41,921 nt of DNA from Gelidibacter salicanalis (lineage in GTDB: Bacteria > Bacteroidota > Bacteroidia > Flavobacteriales > Flavobacteriaceae): NCBI RefSeq assembly GCF_016469035.1, contig NZ_JAEHJZ010000022.1, forward strand, positions 1 to 41,921. Reading direction: 5' to 3'. This document shows, one piece after another, positions 9,182-19,468 of the stretch (positions within the stretch are counted from its first letter, which is position 1; every line of letters begins with the position of its first letter). The notes beneath the pieces are model-generated. The model searched no databases. It was given only the letters and a program-made list of their open reading frames with translations, and had not been told where the DNA came from. Made by a program: the position numbers and the translations under genes.

Positions 9182-9871
9182 TTAAAAATTAGGACTCAAT
9201 TCAAATTCCTTGTAGAAGGCATCAAGAATTTCAATGACTTCATCAGGAGTGTCTACCAAATGTACGAGGTCTAAATCTTTGTCACTAATGTTGGCAAAAG
9301 AATCTAATAGGGTTGTTTGTACCCATTCTAAAAGACCGGACCAAAATTCAGTTCCTACTAGAATGATCGGGAATTTTTCAATTTTGTTGGTCTGAATTAA
9401 TGTAATGGCTTCAAATAATTCATCTAAGGTTCCAAAACCTCCTGGCATTACCACGAAACCTTGAGAATATTTTACAAACATGACTTTTCTAACGAAGAAG
9501 TAGTCAAAGTCTAAGCTTTTATCGCCATCAATATACGGGTTGTCATGTTGTTCAAAAGGAAGATCGATGTTTAATCCTACAGAGGTCCCGCCTGCAATAT
9601 GAGCGCCTTTATTTCCTGCTTCCATAATTCCAGGACCACCACCGGTAATGACACCATAACCGTGTTCTACTATTTTTTTGGCAACCTCTTCTGCCAATTT
9701 GTAATATTTATGATCTGGCTTGGTACGTGCTGAACCAAAAATAGACACACATGGTCCAATTTTGCTCAATTTTTCATATCCATTAACAAACTCACCCATT
9801 ATTTTAAAAATGGCCCAAGAATCATTTGTCTTTATTGCATTCCAAGCTTTACTGTGTTTTTCTAATCTCAT
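9182..9871 (-). CDS. LOG-family (TIGR00730) nucleotide 5'-monophosphate phosphoribohydrolase
   Basis: A 230-residue Rossmann-fold protein of the LOG/YgdH group. Family members hydrolyse the N-glycosidic bond of nucleoside 5'-monophosphates, in plants and some bacteria releasing cytokinins. The two signatures are present: GGGPGIME (residues 77-84) and PGGFGTLDE (about 150-158), which hold the phosphate and catalytic Glu. A longer frame opens at 9961, but its extra 30 residues (VRILIEKKPSLHHK...) do not look like family sequence, and the likely -7 box at 9959-9966 lies across that ATG. I therefore start at the ATG at 9871, which gives the N-terminus MRLEKHSKAWNAIKTNDSW usual for this group. Cytosolic; no operon partner. 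Confidence 0.85.
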   Translation of the reverse strand: MRLEKHSKAWNAIKTNDSWAIFKIMGEFVNGYEKLSKIGPCVSIFGSARTKPDHKYYKLAEEVAKKIVEHGYGVITGGGPGIMEAGNKGAHIAGGTSVGLNIDLPFEQHDNPYIDGDKSLDFDYFFVRKVMFVKYSQGFVVMPGGFGTLDELFEAITLIQTNKIEKFPIILVGTEFWSGLLEWVQTTLLDSFANISDKDLDLVHLVDTPDEVIEILDAFYKEFELSPNF

Positions 9872-9958
9872 TTTTTGTATTATAAAGTGTATTATTTTAT
9901 GGTGTAGCGATGGCTTTTTTTCAATCAGAATCCTTACCCTGAGAACTGCCAAAACACA

Positions 9959-9966
9959 CAAATTTA
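9959..9966 (-). promoter_or_regulatory. -7 box of the LOG-family gene
   Basis: TAAATTTG on the minus strand matches TAnnTTTG; no TTG is found at the usual upstream distance. It implies an 80-nt leader before the ATG at 9871. Confidence 0.35.
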
Positions 9967-10082
9967 AAAGAAATTGCGATAATAACTTCTATTCACTTGG
10001 TATTTAAAATGATTTAAGCACAAATTGTAGGCAATACGTTTTAAATGAACCTCTTAATACGGTTGCTGTCTAAAATGTAAAA

Positions 10083-10104
10083 AGGCAAATCTTTCGATTT
10101 GCCT
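10083..10104 (-). terminator. intrinsic terminator of the small membrane protein gene
   Basis: On the minus strand AGGCAAAT, loop CGAAAG, ATTTGCCT, followed by TTTTTACATTTT. An 8-bp perfect stem with a T-run, 29 nt beyond the stop codon at 10134. Confidence 0.8.
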
Positions 10105-10133
10105 CATAATAAGTTCTTTGTGTGTTATACTAT

Positions 10134-10376
<243 letters not shown>

Positions 10377-10410
10377 TTAACATTATCCGTGAACGGCATA
10401 AAGACCCGTT

Positions 10411-13266
10411 CTAAGTAGTCTCCTGTTTTCTGGCAATTTCAAGTTCTTTTTTCAGGAATTTGGCGGTATAGCTCTTTTTGTGCTGCGCCACCACTTCTGG
10501 TGTTCCTTCTACAATTATTTGTCCACCACCTTTACCACCTTCATAACCAACATCAATAATATGGTCCATTGTTTTGATGACATCCATGTTGTGCTCTATA
10601 ATTAAAATGGTGTTGCCTTTGTTAACCAATTCATTAAGAACGTTCATCAATACCCTAATGTCTTCAAAATGTAGCCCGGTTGTGGGTTCATCTAGAATAT
10701 AGAACGTGTTTCCGGTATCGCGTTTACTCAATTCTGTAGCCAATTTGATACGTTGTGCTTCGCCACCAGAAAGCGTTGTGCTTTGTTGCCCTAAGGTGAT
10801 ATAACCTAAACCTACATCCTTGATGGTTTCTAATTTCCGATGGATTTTTGGAATATGCACAAAAAAATCAACCGCTTCATTAATGGTCATGTCCAAGACA
10901 TCACTGATGGATTTTCCCTTGTAGCGAATTTCTAAAGTTTCTCTGTTAAAACGTTTGCCTTGGCAGGTTTCACATTCTACATAGACATCTGGAAGGAAAT
11001 TCATTTCAATAACCCGTAAACCACCGCCTTGGCAGGTTTCACATCGGCCACCTTTAACGTTAAAACTGAAGCGCCCAGGTTTGTAACCGCGGATCATCGC
11101 CTCCGGAATTTTTGCAAATAAACTTCTAATTTCATCAAAAGTTTTAGTGTAGGTTGCCGGATTGCTTCGTGGTGTGCGTCCAATTGGCGATTGGTTAATG
11201 TCAATCACTTTATCTATATGCTCCAGACCTTTAATACTTTTATAAGGCATTGGTTTCTTAACGCCATTAAAATAGTACGCGTTAAGAATCGGGTAGAGGG
11301 TTTCATTAATCAAGGTCGATTTTCCGCTCCCTGAGACACCGGTCACACCAATCATTTTGCCCAAAGGAAATTTAACCGATACATTTTTAAGGTTGTTACC
11401 CGTACAGCCTTTCAGTTCTAAAAATTTCCCGTTGCCTTTACGACGTGTTTGAGGGACTTCAATCTGTTTGGTGCCATTAAGATAGTCGGCCGTCAAGGTG
11501 TGGTGCGTTTTTAATTCATCTGGTGTGCCCACACTAATAATTTCGCCACCGTATTTACCGGCCTTTGGTCCGATATCAATGACATAATCTGCACATTCAA
11601 TCATGTCTTTATCATGCTCAACCACAATTACCGAATTACCAATATCACGAAGGGCAATCAACGATTTTATCAATTTTTCATTGTCCCGCTGGTGCAAACC
11701 AATACTAGGTTCATCCAAGATATAAAGGACGCCTACCAGTTGTGAACCTATTTGGGTTGCCAATCTAATGCGTTGCGCTTCTCCGCCTGAAAGTGATTTT
11801 GAACTTCTGTTCAATGATAAATATTCCAGACCAACATCCAATAAAAACTGCAGGCGGGTTCTGATTTCTTTAATGATTTCTTCTGAAATTTTGAGTTGTT
11901 TGTCAGATAATTGGGGTGTAAGATCCGCAAACCAGTTGGCCAAATCCACTATGTCTTTATTGGCCAATTCGGCAATATTGAGTCCGTTGACCTTAAAATA
12001 AAGCGATTCTTGACGCAAGCGTGAACCGTGACAAGCATCACACTCCACTTTATCCATATACTCTTTGGCCCAACGCTTTAAAGACGTGGTTTCTGCCGTG
12101 GTAAATTGATTTTCTATAAAATTGGCCACTCCTTCAAAGTCAATTTTATAATCGCGGGTAACGCCTAAAGTCTTGCTTTCTAAAGAAAATTTTTCGTTAC
12201 CACCGTATAAGATCATTTTTTTTGCCTCTTCAGGAATGTCCTTATAAGCATCGGTCAATTGAAAATTAAACCGTTGGGCAATGGTTTCAAATTGCTTAAA
12301 AATCCAACTGTTTTTATAAGGTCCATGAGGTGCCAAAGCGCCTCCTTTTATGGATAGACTCTCATCAGGGATTATTTTCTTATCATTGACTTGATAAAGT
12401 TTGCCAATACCGTTACATTTAGGACAGGCACCTTTTGGTGAGTTGAACGAGAAGTTATTCGGTTCTGGATTCGGATAGGAAATCCCAGACTTAGGACACA
12501 TCAAACTTCTACTAAAATAGCGAGTTTCATCGGTGTCTTGATCGAGGATCATCAACACGTCATCACCATGATACATGGCTGTATTAATCGTTTCAGTAAG
12601 GCGTTTTTCATTGTCCACCGTATTGTCAATTTTAAGACGATCAATGACAATTTCAATGTCGTGCATTTTGTAACGGTCCAATTTCATGCCTTTCACCAAA
12701 TCTTTCACCTCACCATCTGCGCGAACTTTTACAAAGCCTTGCTTGGCAATTTGTTCAAACAATTCGCGGTAATGGCCTTTACGCGAACGTACGACTGGCG
12801 CCAAAATATTGATACGTTTGCCGTTAAAACTTTCTTTGATCAAACTTTTGATCTGCTCATCGGTATAACTCACCATTTTCTCGCCAGTGTTATAGCTATA
12901 AGCGTCACTCGCCCGGGCGTAAAGCAAACGTAAAAAATCATAAATTTCAGTAATGGTGCCAACTGTAGACCGTGGGGACTTGCTAGTTGTTTTTTGTTCT
13001 ATAGCGATCACTGGAGAAAGGCCATCAATTTTATCCACATCAGGGCGTTCCAAACCTCCCAAAAATTGACGTGCATAGGCTGAAAAGGTCTCGATATAGC
13101 GACGCTGACCTTCCGCATAAATTGTGTCAAAAGCCAAGGACGATTTACCACTACCGGACAATCCTGTAATGACTACAAGTTTCTCTCTAGGAATGGTAAC
13201 ATCTATATTTTTTAGGTTGTGAACGCGTGCGCCTTGAACCTCAATTGTATCTTCAAATTTACTCAT
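10411..13266 (-). CDS. uvrA: UvrABC excinuclease subunit A
   Basis: A 951-residue UvrA, full length for the family. UvrA is the ATPase that finds bulky DNA lesions with UvrB in nucleotide excision repair. Visible parts in order: Walker [10 protein letters not shown] (35-43), zinc motif CPKSG...CPKCNGIG near 250-285, a second zinc-binding CDACHGSR near 415, ABC signature [13 protein letters not shown] near 490, second Walker [10 protein letters not shown] near 640, the [16 protein letters not shown] zinc finger near 740, and the second signature [13 protein letters not shown] near 830 followed by [11 protein letters not shown]. No key residue is missing. Monocistronic, with a -7 box 37 nt upstream. 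Confidence 0.97.
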   Translation of the reverse strand: MSKFEDTIEVQGARVHNLKNIDVTIPREKLVVITGLSGSGKSSLAFDTIYAEGQRRYIETFSAYARQFLGGLERPDVDKIDGLSPVIAIEQKTTSKSPRSTVGTITEIYDFLRLLYARASDAYSYNTGEKMVSYTDEQIKSLIKESFNGKRINILAPVVRSRKGHYRELFEQIAKQGFVKVRADGEVKDLVKGMKLDRYKMHDIEIVIDRLKIDNTVDNEKRLTETINTAMYHGDDVLMILDQDTDETRYFSRSLMCPKSGISYPNPEPNNFSFNSPKGACPKCNGIGKLYQVNDKKIIPDESLSIKGGALAPHGPYKNSWIFKQFETIAQRFNFQLTDAYKDIPEEAKKMILYGGNEKFSLESKTLGVTRDYKIDFEGVANFIENQFTTAETTSLKRWAKEYMDKVECDACHGSRLRQESLYFKVNGLNIAELANKDIVDLANWFADLTPQLSDKQLKISEEIIKEIRTRLQFLLDVGLEYLSLNRSSKSLSGGEAQRIRLATQIGSQLVGVLYILDEPSIGLHQRDNEKLIKSLIALRDIGNSVIVVEHDKDMIECADYVIDIGPKAGKYGGEIISVGTPDELKTHHTLTADYLNGTKQIEVPQTRRKGNGKFLELKGCTGNNLKNVSVKFPLGKMIGVTGVSGSGKSTLINETLYPILNAYYFNGVKKPMPYKSIKGLEHIDKVIDINQSPIGRTPRSNPATYTKTFDEIRSLFAKIPEAMIRGYKPGRFSFNVKGGRCETCQGGGLRVIEMNFLPDVYVECETCQGKRFNRETLEIRYKGKSISDVLDMTINEAVDFFVHIPKIHRKLETIKDVGLGYITLGQQSTTLSGGEAQRIKLATELSKRDTGNTFYILDEPTTGLHFEDIRVLMNVLNELVNKGNTILIIEHNMDVIKTMDHIIDVGYEGGKGGGQIIVEGTPEVVAQHKKSYTAKFLKKELEIARKQETT

Positions 13267-13302
13267 AGTAGTGCAATCTCACCTGATTTACAGATAAGTT
13301 TG

Positions 13303-13310
13303 CAAAGGTA
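13303..13310 (-). promoter_or_regulatory. -7 box of uvrA
   Basis: TACCTTTG on the minus strand, an exact TAnnTTTG match 37 nt before the uvrA ATG. No -33 TTG at the usual distance and no SOS-box palindrome was noticed. Confidence 0.45.
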
Positions 13311-13426
13311 CAGATAATGGTGTAAAAAATAAAGCAGTTGATATTTAGAGTTTTGTTAAATAAATGAGGGGGAAATTATCCTCTATTATTAAATTCCTTC
13401 ATGAACCATTTCAATTGAAAGCACTT

Positions 13427-14143
13427 TTATTCGGCAACAAGATCTGTAATTTCTATTCCGAAGACTAAAAATTTATGGAAGGTGGGCAGGTTGGCTCCAG
13501 ATGCTGTAGTAGTCCAATCGGTCCAGGACGTTTCCAATCCGCCAATAGGTAAAATGTCTACCCACATTTGAAAACTTTCAGGTTTCCCTGAGGCATCCAA
13601 ATGCCATAAATAGGAATCTCCAGGTGTGGTACCTCCAGATTTATAGGTTACTAAAAGTGCTTCCGATCCATTTTCCAAGGTTACCACACTGCGTTCCGTA
13701 CCAAAATCAAAAACCTTGTAAGGTGCCACTACCCAAAACGAATCGTTGTTAAAATAGGAAAGGGCTTTTTCAATGAGGTCGTGAGCATCGTTACCTTCAA
13801 TTTTTTGCTCATTTTGAAAGACTTCACTTTTTGAAGTAGCATTCAAATCTAAATTGACTTTATAATCTTTCCAATAGACCTCGCAGGTGTTTTCTGCTTT
13901 ATTCCATTTAAAATGATGGCGTTTTTTAAAGGTCCATTCTAAATAATTAGTTTTTTTATAGGCTTCATGATCCAAAGCATTGAGCATCGTGCTTGCTAAT
14001 TGTTCTGCGGGTGCACCTTTGGTGCCTGTTGGTAAATCTTCATCGTATTTGAAATATACAAAACCGAAAAGCAGCAAGGTGGGTAACGTAAAGAAGACAA
14101 TTACTCCAGCGATTATTTTAAGAATTTTTTTAGGTTTGGCCAC
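13427..14143 (-). CDS. membrane-anchored protein of unknown function
   Basis: A 238-residue protein read from a GTG codon. After a basic start (MAKPKKILK) there is one transmembrane segment (about residues 9-29), and the rest should be periplasmic. The outer part is rich in Trp and acidic residues and contains YLEWTFKKRHHFKWNK and YLWHLDASGKP, which suggests a beta-rich ligand-binding fold such as those found in secreted flavobacterial proteins with outer-membrane lipid-binding-like barrels. I cannot assign a named family with confidence. It sits between uvrA and the acpH-like gene, but the 287-bp gap upstream argues against a tight operon. Confidence 0.7.
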   Translation of the reverse strand: MAKPKKILKIIAGVIVFFTLPTLLLFGFVYFKYDEDLPTGTKGAPAEQLASTMLNALDHEAYKKTNYLEWTFKKRHHFKWNKAENTCEVYWKDYKVNLDLNATSKSEVFQNEQKIEGNDAHDLIEKALSYFNNDSFWVVAPYKVFDFGTERSVVTLENGSEALLVTYKSGGTTPGDSYLWHLDASGKPESFQMWVDILPIGGLETSWTDWTTTASGANLPTFHKFLVFGIEITDLVAE

Positions 14144-14430
14144 TGATATAGGTGTTTTGTTATTTATTGTTTTTAATTATTGTTCGATAAGAATTAAGAC
14201 CCCTGCGCTTATAGTCCCGATAGCTCGAGACAAGAACAAAAATTTGATTATAACTAACTGATAAACAATCGTTATTCTAAATTAAATTTGCCCAATCGCT
14301 CTAAATGAGATGGGTTTCAATAAGCAAGGCGTCATTTTTAAGATCTCGTACCAAGTCATGCTTTAATGGGGTTTGTAAACTTTTTGCCTTTTCTACCGGA
14401 CACTCATGATAAATTTTACGGGAATGATAA
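14144..14430. other. intergenic gap, no supported gene
   Basis: Between two leftward genes. On the minus strand a 36-codon open stretch just after the acpH-like gene (reading about HECPVEKAKSLQTPLKHD) ends with a stop and has no start codon; it may be chance or a short remnant. No hairpin terminator or clear promoter was seen. Confidence 0.3.
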
Positions 14431-15036
14431 CTATTCTAAAGCGTACAAGTGTTGCAATTCGGCTAGTTTCTCTTTAGAAAAAGCACGCAGTTCTTCAAAA
14501 AAAACGGTGAATTCTTCTTCAAACTCTTCATAAAACTCCTGAAGTTCGTCTGTAGCTTTGTTCATTCCTGAAATATTGTTGGTACGACGGTTCATGCCAT
14601 TTAGTACTTTTTGAATGCCTTCAATCTTAGCGTAGCTCAATAACCAATTATCTGCAATCATATAGGGCATCATTTTCTGAATCCGTACGGGCAGGATGGT
14701 GAAATTTGCTTTCAAGTCTTCGTAAAAGTTTTCAATATAAAGCTCTAATGGTGTATCTGAATAGCGCGACCAATTTTTAGCCAAAAAATGATCGTATAAA
14801 ATATCTACAATCACGCCGCTGTAGTGGCTGTAATTTTCATGAAGCCTTTTGGTACTCAATCTAACGGTAGGATGTGCATCTGTAAAAGTGTCAATTTCAC
14901 GATGGAGCAGGATACCAATTTGAATATCTTTAGGATATTTTGCGTACCGCTTCCCTTTAATGCCGTCTGCTATAAAATTGCCAATGGTAATTGAAGTGTT
15001 GTCTCCTGAAAGATAAATGTGGGCTAAAAAATTCAT
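14431..15036 (-). CDS. acyl carrier protein phosphodiesterase-like protein (AcpH/DUF479 family)
   Basis: A 201-residue protein starting MNFLAHIYLSGDN, the characteristic start of the AcpH family (DUF479). E. coli AcpH removes the 4'-phosphopantetheine arm from acyl carrier protein using a metal site of the HD type. The family metal-binding region can be seen: FIADGIKG near residue 21, HREIDTFTDAHP at 45-56, and DILYDHFLAKNW near 100-111. Length is the family's usual. Cytosolic. It is divergent from glmM, 78 bp apart. The activity itself is inferred from the family. Confidence 0.85.
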   Translation of the reverse strand: MNFLAHIYLSGDNTSITIGNFIADGIKGKRYAKYPKDIQIGILLHREIDTFTDAHPTVRLSTKRLHENYSHYSGVIVDILYDHFLAKNWSRYSDTPLELYIENFYEDLKANFTILPVRIQKMMPYMIADNWLLSYAKIEGIQKVLNGMNRRTNNISGMNKATDELQEFYEEFEEEFTVFFEELRAFSKEKLAELQHLYALE

Positions 15037-15083
15037 TGGTCTAATTTACGGAATTGCAATTTAGATATCCAAGATTGTAATTG

Positions 15084-15091
15084 TATATTTG
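15084..15091 (+). promoter_or_regulatory. -7 box of glmM
   Basis: TATATTTG, an exact TAnnTTTG match 23 nt before the glmM ATG. Confidence 0.45.
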
Positions 15092-15114
15092 CTTTTCACT
15101 TTAAAAAACACATT

Positions 15115-16503
15115 ATGACACTCATAAAATCAATTTCTGGAATACGAGGAACCATTGGAGGTAAGGTAGGCGATAATTTAACGCCAATTGATGCCGTAAA
15201 ATTTGCATCAGCTTATGGTGTGTGGTTAAAGCAACAACGCCACAAAGACAACTATCGGGTTGTGGTTGGACGTGATGCGCGTATTTCTGGAGAAATGATT
15301 CAAAACTTGGTGATGAACACCTTGGTGGGTATGGGCATTCATGTGATTGACCTGGGGTTGTCAACCACCCCAACGGTTGAGGTTGCGGTGCCAATGGAGC
15401 ATGCGGATGGTGGAATTATCTTAACGGCAAGCCATAACCCTAAACAATGGAACGCTTTAAAGCTTTTGAATGCGAAAGGCGAATTTTTAAATGGTGAAGA
15501 AGGCGCCAAGATTTTAGAAATCGCTGAAGCGGGCGACATGATATTTGCAGAAGTAGATTACCTTGGAAAAATTACAAAAAACGAAGCCTATATTGATATT
15601 CATATTGATGAGGTGTTAAAGATGCCTTTAGTCAATAAAAAAGCCATTGAAGAAGCGCAATTTACAGTAGTTGTAGATGGTGTCAATTCTACAGGAGGCA
15701 TTGCTATCCCCTTATTATTGGAACGTTTGGGTGTGCATACCATCAAATTATTTTGTGAGCCTAACGGTCAATTCCCCCACAATCCAGAACCTTTAAAAGA
15801 ACATTTATACGATTTAGCTGCTGAGGTAGTTAAAGAAAATGCCGATTTAGGTATTGTGGTGGATCCAGATGTAGACCGTTTAGCGTTTATGGACGAAAAA
15901 GGAGAAATTTTTGGTGAAGAATATACCTTGGTGGCTTGTGCCGATTATGTATTGAGCAAAACCCCAGGGAACACCGTAAGTAATATGAGTTCAACCAGAG
16001 CGTTGAGAGATATTACTGAAAAGCACGGTGGTACTTATGAGGCGAGCGCGGTAGGAGAGGTGAATGTTGTGGAACTCATGAAGAAAAACAACGCCATTAT
16101 CGGCGGTGAAGGTAACGGAGGAATTATTTATCCTGAACTTCATTACGGTCGTGATGCCCTTGTTGGGGTAGCACTATTTTTAAGTCTGTTGGCCGAAAAT
16201 AAAATGACTACCAGTGAATTGAGAGCAACGTATCCTAATTATTTTATGGGTAAAAAGAAGATAGAACTGACGCCTGGAATGGATGTGGATGGTATTTTGG
16301 CAAAAATGGAAGAGCGGTACCAAAACGAAAATTTAACCACTATTGATGGGGTTAAAATAGATTTCAGTAACAGTTGGGTCCATTTGCGCAAGAGTAATAC
16401 GGAGCCAATCATCCGAATTTACACGGAAGCGCCTTCACAAGAAGAAGCGGATGCCTTGGGCGATAAGATTATTTCTGAAATTAGGACCATTGCAAATATT
16501 TAG
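15115..16503 (+). CDS. glmM: phosphoglucosamine mutase
   Basis: A 462-residue alpha-D-phosphohexomutase, most likely GlmM, which turns glucosamine-6-phosphate into glucosamine-1-phosphate for peptidoglycan and lipopolysaccharide precursors. The four family signatures are all present: the catalytic phosphoserine loop TASHNP (Ser106), the magnesium loop DPDVDR near 250, the sugar-binding loop GGEGNGG near 325, and the phosphate-binding loop RKSNTEPIIRIYTEA near 425. Relatives in this superfamily with the same layout include phosphomannomutase; length and flavobacterial context favour GlmM. Own -7 box upstream; the next gene starts 112 bp after the stop. Confidence 0.88.
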   Translation: MTLIKSISGIRGTIGGKVGDNLTPIDAVKFASAYGVWLKQQRHKDNYRVVVGRDARISGEMIQNLVMNTLVGMGIHVIDLGLSTTPTVEVAVPMEHADGGIILTASHNPKQWNALKLLNAKGEFLNGEEGAKILEIAEAGDMIFAEVDYLGKITKNEAYIDIHIDEVLKMPLVNKKAIEEAQFTVVVDGVNSTGGIAIPLLLERLGVHTIKLFCEPNGQFPHNPEPLKEHLYDLAAEVVKENADLGIVVDPDVDRLAFMDEKGEIFGEEYTLVACADYVLSKTPGNTVSNMSSTRALRDITEKHGGTYEASAVGEVNVVELMKKNNAIIGGEGNGGIIYPELHYGRDALVGVALFLSLLAENKMTTSELRATYPNYFMGKKKIELTPGMDVDGILAKMEERYQNENLTTIDGVKIDFSNSWVHLRKSNTEPIIRIYTEAPSQEEADALGDKIISEIRTIANI

Positions 16504-16615
16504 TAAAATGAAATTCGTTTTACTAGTGATGAGCTTAAGTACGCATCGCACAATTAACGAATGAAAAGGATCTGCATTTTAGCAGGAACACATAGAATTG
16601 AAAATTGTAAACTAA

Positions 16616-18118
16616 ATGATTTCAACACATATAACAGCGAAGACAACCGAACTTGAAGTGTATTTTCAGCAGTTCAGGCAGCACATCATTGGGGTTGATC
16701 AAGAATTTATGACGCCTTACGGAAAGCAGAAGATCATCTATACAGATTGGACAGCTTCTGGTCGTTTGTACAGACCTATTGAAGAAAAGTTGATGAATGA
16801 TTTTGGACCGTATGTTGCGAACACCCATACGGAGACTACAGTATCAGGAACAGCAATGACCAAGGCGTACCATAAAGCAAAACACATCATTAAAGATCAT
16901 GTGAACAGTAATGCTGATGATGTTTTGATATGCTGTGGCAGCGGCATGACGGAAGCTATTAATAAATTGCAACGCATTTTAGGCTTAAAAGTCCCGGAAA
17001 ACTTGCAGAAGCATACCACAGTTCCTGATGAAATGAGACCTGTTGTGTTTATTACACATATGGAACACCATTCCAATCAAACATCTTGGTTGGAAACCAT
17101 TGCTAAAGTTGAGGTGATTCCACCAGGAGAAGACGGTTTGTTTTGTATGGAAAATTTACAAGAACTGCTTAAGAAATATGAGGAGCGACCAATTAAAATT
17201 GCTTCCGTAGTGGGCGGCTCTAACGTTACAGGCATCCAAACCCCCTATCACGAGATTGCAAAACTGATGCATCAACATGGCGGGGTGTGTTTTGTGGATT
17301 TTGCCTGTTCAGCGCCTTATGTGGATATTAATATGCATCCAGAAGATGAAGATAAAGCCTTAGACGGCATTTTCTTTTCACCGCACAAGTTTTTGGGAGG
17401 TCCTGGTACCTCAGGGGTGTTGATTTTCAATAAGAAATTGTATAAAAATATGATTCCAGACAGTCCGGGTGGAGGTACCGTCAGTTGGACCAATCCGTGG
17501 GGAGAGCATAAATATATTGACAATATTGAAGATCGCGAAGATGGTGGTACGCCAGGGTTTTTACAAACCATAAAAACTGCGTTGGCGATTAAACTGAAAG
17601 AGCAGATGGGCGTTGATAAAATGTTAGAACGTGAGCATGAACTCATCGACTATATTTTTAGTGAATTGAGCCCGGTTGATAATATAAATATTCTAGCTGG
17701 ACAGCACCAAGATCGTTTGGGTGTGATTTCCTTTTATATTGATGATTTGCATTATAATTTAGGCGTTAAAATCTTGAATGATCGTTTCGGAATCCAGACC
17801 CGAGGTGGTTGCAGTTGTGCGGGTACTTATGGTCACTTTTTATTGCATGTAGATGTGGAGACTTCTAATGCGTTGACTCAGGAGATTTCTTTAGGAGAAT
17901 TGCTGCGTAAGCCAGGTTGGATCCGGATGTCTATTCATCCTACAACAGCTACTGAAGAAGCGGTTTATTTCTGTAAAAGTTTAAAGGCACTAGCAAAAAA
18001 TCATAAAGAATGGGCCAAGGACTACGATTATATTGCTGCGACGAATGAGTTTGTGCATACATCAAATGCATTGGAAGATAGGTTTGAACTTCCGGTGGAG
18101 GAGTGGTTTGAGTTGTAG
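16616..18118 (+). CDS. class-V aminotransferase (cysteine desulfurase/selenocysteine lyase-like)
   Basis: A 500-residue PLP enzyme of the class-V fold. The PLP lysine lies in FFSPHKFLGGPGTSG (about residues 254-268). The glycine loop CGSGMTEAINKLQ, MEHHSNQTSW and the C-terminal IQTRGGCSCAGTYGHF near 395-410 are also typical. The Cys-containing loop resembles the sulfur-accepting loop of SufS-type cysteine desulfurases, but the protein is about 90 residues longer than SufS and there are no suf/isc genes nearby. The substrate is therefore open: cysteine desulfurase, kynureninase-like or another amino-acid lyase are all possible. Cytosolic, apparently monocistronic. Confidence 0.82.
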   Translation: MISTHITAKTTELEVYFQQFRQHIIGVDQEFMTPYGKQKIIYTDWTASGRLYRPIEEKLMNDFGPYVANTHTETTVSGTAMTKAYHKAKHIIKDHVNSNADDVLICCGSGMTEAINKLQRILGLKVPENLQKHTTVPDEMRPVVFITHMEHHSNQTSWLETIAKVEVIPPGEDGLFCMENLQELLKKYEERPIKIASVVGGSNVTGIQTPYHEIAKLMHQHGGVCFVDFACSAPYVDINMHPEDEDKALDGIFFSPHKFLGGPGTSGVLIFNKKLYKNMIPDSPGGGTVSWTNPWGEHKYIDNIEDREDGGTPGFLQTIKTALAIKLKEQMGVDKMLEREHELIDYIFSELSPVDNINILAGQHQDRLGVISFYIDDLHYNLGVKILNDRFGIQTRGGCSCAGTYGHFLLHVDVETSNALTQEISLGELLRKPGWIRMSIHPTTATEEAVYFCKSLKALAKNHKEWAKDYDYIAATNEFVHTSNALEDRFELPVEEWFEL

Positions 18119-18185
18119 ATACGTTGCATGGAACGCAGATCTGCTGGGCAGGTACGCTGATTGTGCTGATTTGTAATGATTCTTT

Positions 18186-18410
18186 GACACGAATTGCACG
18201 AATTCTCACAAATCACTGTTGGAATTTAATGTGCACAATGTATTTAAAAATACTTCACTTGTGTTAGGTGTAGTTTTTGGACACGAATTGCACGAATTTA
18301 CACGAAACACTGTTGGAACTTGAATAATGTTATTTTTAAATGGTGCAGTGAGTTCGCAGATGTTTCAATTGCGTTAGGCGTAGTTTTTAGACACAAATTG
18401 CACGAAATAC
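18186..18410 (+). repeat. imperfect tandem repeat, about 2.2 units of 94-110 bp
   Basis: GACACGAATTGCACGAATT begins at 18186 and again at 18280, and a diverged copy (GACACAAATTGCACGAAAT) at 18390. Each of the first two is followed by CACTGTTGGAA and ends in a block of the form TTCA-TTG-GTTAGG-GTAGTTTTT. The 372-bp gap 18119-18490 holds nothing else that I can support. Confidence 0.75.
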
Positions 18411-18490
18411 CTACATGAGAAAATTAACATCTTGAGTTGTCTTTTCGACTGCATACAATAATCACAAACTCATTAAAATAGCTTAGCGTC

Positions 18491-19405
18491 TTAATACCTC
18501 TGCGCGCTAACACTTTGTTTAAACGCCTCTGGCACTGAATTTCGATGTTTCCAACGGCGGTGGGTCCATAAATAGTATTGTGGCGCTTCGTAAATTTGCT
18601 GTTCCACTTTCTTGGTGAAAATGTCCGTTATTTCGTAATTTGGATAGTTATTCGGATCGACTGCAAGCGTTTCAAACGTGGTTTCGTAATACCCGCGCTT
18701 CAAACGTTTCACTCTAAAGAATACAACAGACATGTCCAATCTTTTGGCCAGCATTTCAGCTCCTGTGTGGATAGGCACTTTAATTCCCATAAATTCATTC
18801 CAATGGAAAGCCCTGGCCACACGCGGGGTTTGATCTGACACAAATCCATTAATGGTCAATTCGCCATTCTTTTTGGTTTGGGTGAGGGTAGGTACAGTTT
18901 CTTTTGTGGTAATCAGCGTACTGTCATACTTAGCACGAATCCGCTTTACCAACCGATCAAAATATTTATTGCCTAACCTGCTGTAAACCGCGTAACCTTT
19001 GTGGGACACGTATTTTTGGAGAATAAAAATCCATTCCCAACTTCCATAATGTCCGCACATTAAGACGATACTTCTGTTTTGCTTTTCAAGATCATTAATA
19101 AGCTCAACATTGGTAAATTTAAACCGTTCTTTCATCGATTTTTCAGAAATGGTAATAGATTTAATCGCCTCCACCATCATGTCACAAAAATGGTGATAGA
19201 ACTTTTCTGTAATTGTATCAATCTCAGCTTGTGGCTTTTCTGGGAAAACTAATCTAAGATTGTCCTGTACCACTTTTTTTCGATATCCCATAAGTTTGTA
19301 GATGATAATATATAGACCATCAGAAAAGGCGTAGAGCAATCGAAAAGGCAATATTGAAATCAACCAAATTAATGGATAAACCAAGATGTAAACGAGAAAT
19401 TGCAT
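18491..19405 (-). CDS. LpxL/HtrB-type lysophospholipid (lipid A) acyltransferase
   Basis: A 304-residue membrane-bound acyltransferase of the LpxL/HtrB family, which adds a secondary acyl chain to lipid A (in Bacteroidota sometimes to other lipids). It starts with a hydrophobic anchor (residues 3-20), as usual, and has the catalytic HxxxxE/D motif as CGHYGSWE (His119, Glu124). Further family marks are SRLGNKYFDRLVKRIR near 160, a VSDQTPR motif near 210, and HTGAEMLAKRL. It acts at the cytoplasmic face of the inner membrane. Divergent from the rhomboid gene with a -7 box for each direction in the 63-bp gap. Confidence 0.9.
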   Translation of the reverse strand: MQFLVYILVYPLIWLISILPFRLLYAFSDGLYIIIYKLMGYRKKVVQDNLRLVFPEKPQAEIDTITEKFYHHFCDMMVEAIKSITISEKSMKERFKFTNVELINDLEKQNRSIVLMCGHYGSWEWIFILQKYVSHKGYAVYSRLGNKYFDRLVKRIRAKYDSTLITTKETVPTLTQTKKNGELTINGFVSDQTPRVARAFHWNEFMGIKVPIHTGAEMLAKRLDMSVVFFRVKRLKRGYYETTFETLAVDPNNYPNYEITDIFTKKVEQQIYEAPQYYLWTHRRWKHRNSVPEAFKQSVSAQRY

Positions 19406-19415
19406 TTTTTAATAT

Positions 19416-19423
19416 TAGATTTG
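19416..19423 (+). promoter_or_regulatory. -7 box of the rhomboid gene
   Basis: TAGATTTG, an exact TAnnTTTG match 45 nt before the rhomboid ATG; it lies back to back with the box of the divergent acyltransferase. Confidence 0.45.
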
Positions 19424-19429
19424 CAGGTG

Positions 19430-19437
19430 CAAAGATA
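19430..19437 (-). promoter_or_regulatory. -7 box of the acyltransferase gene
   Basis: TATCTTTG on the minus strand, an exact TAnnTTTG match 24 nt before the acyltransferase ATG. Confidence 0.45.
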
Positions 19438-19468
19438 TGCTTAAATATAATTAATACGTTTCGAGTTT

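Noticed and set aside
15122-15394. Reverse-strand frames inside glmM, the aminotransferase, mnmE and other genes
   Set aside because: They lie antisense to genes with full family signatures and have no domain features of their own.
16508-16564. 18-codon frame MKFVLLVMSLSTHRTINE between glmM and the aminotransferase gene
   Set aside because: Too short and without context support.
18186-18410. CRISPR array
   Set aside because: Only two to three units with similar, not unique, intervening sequence and no cas genes.
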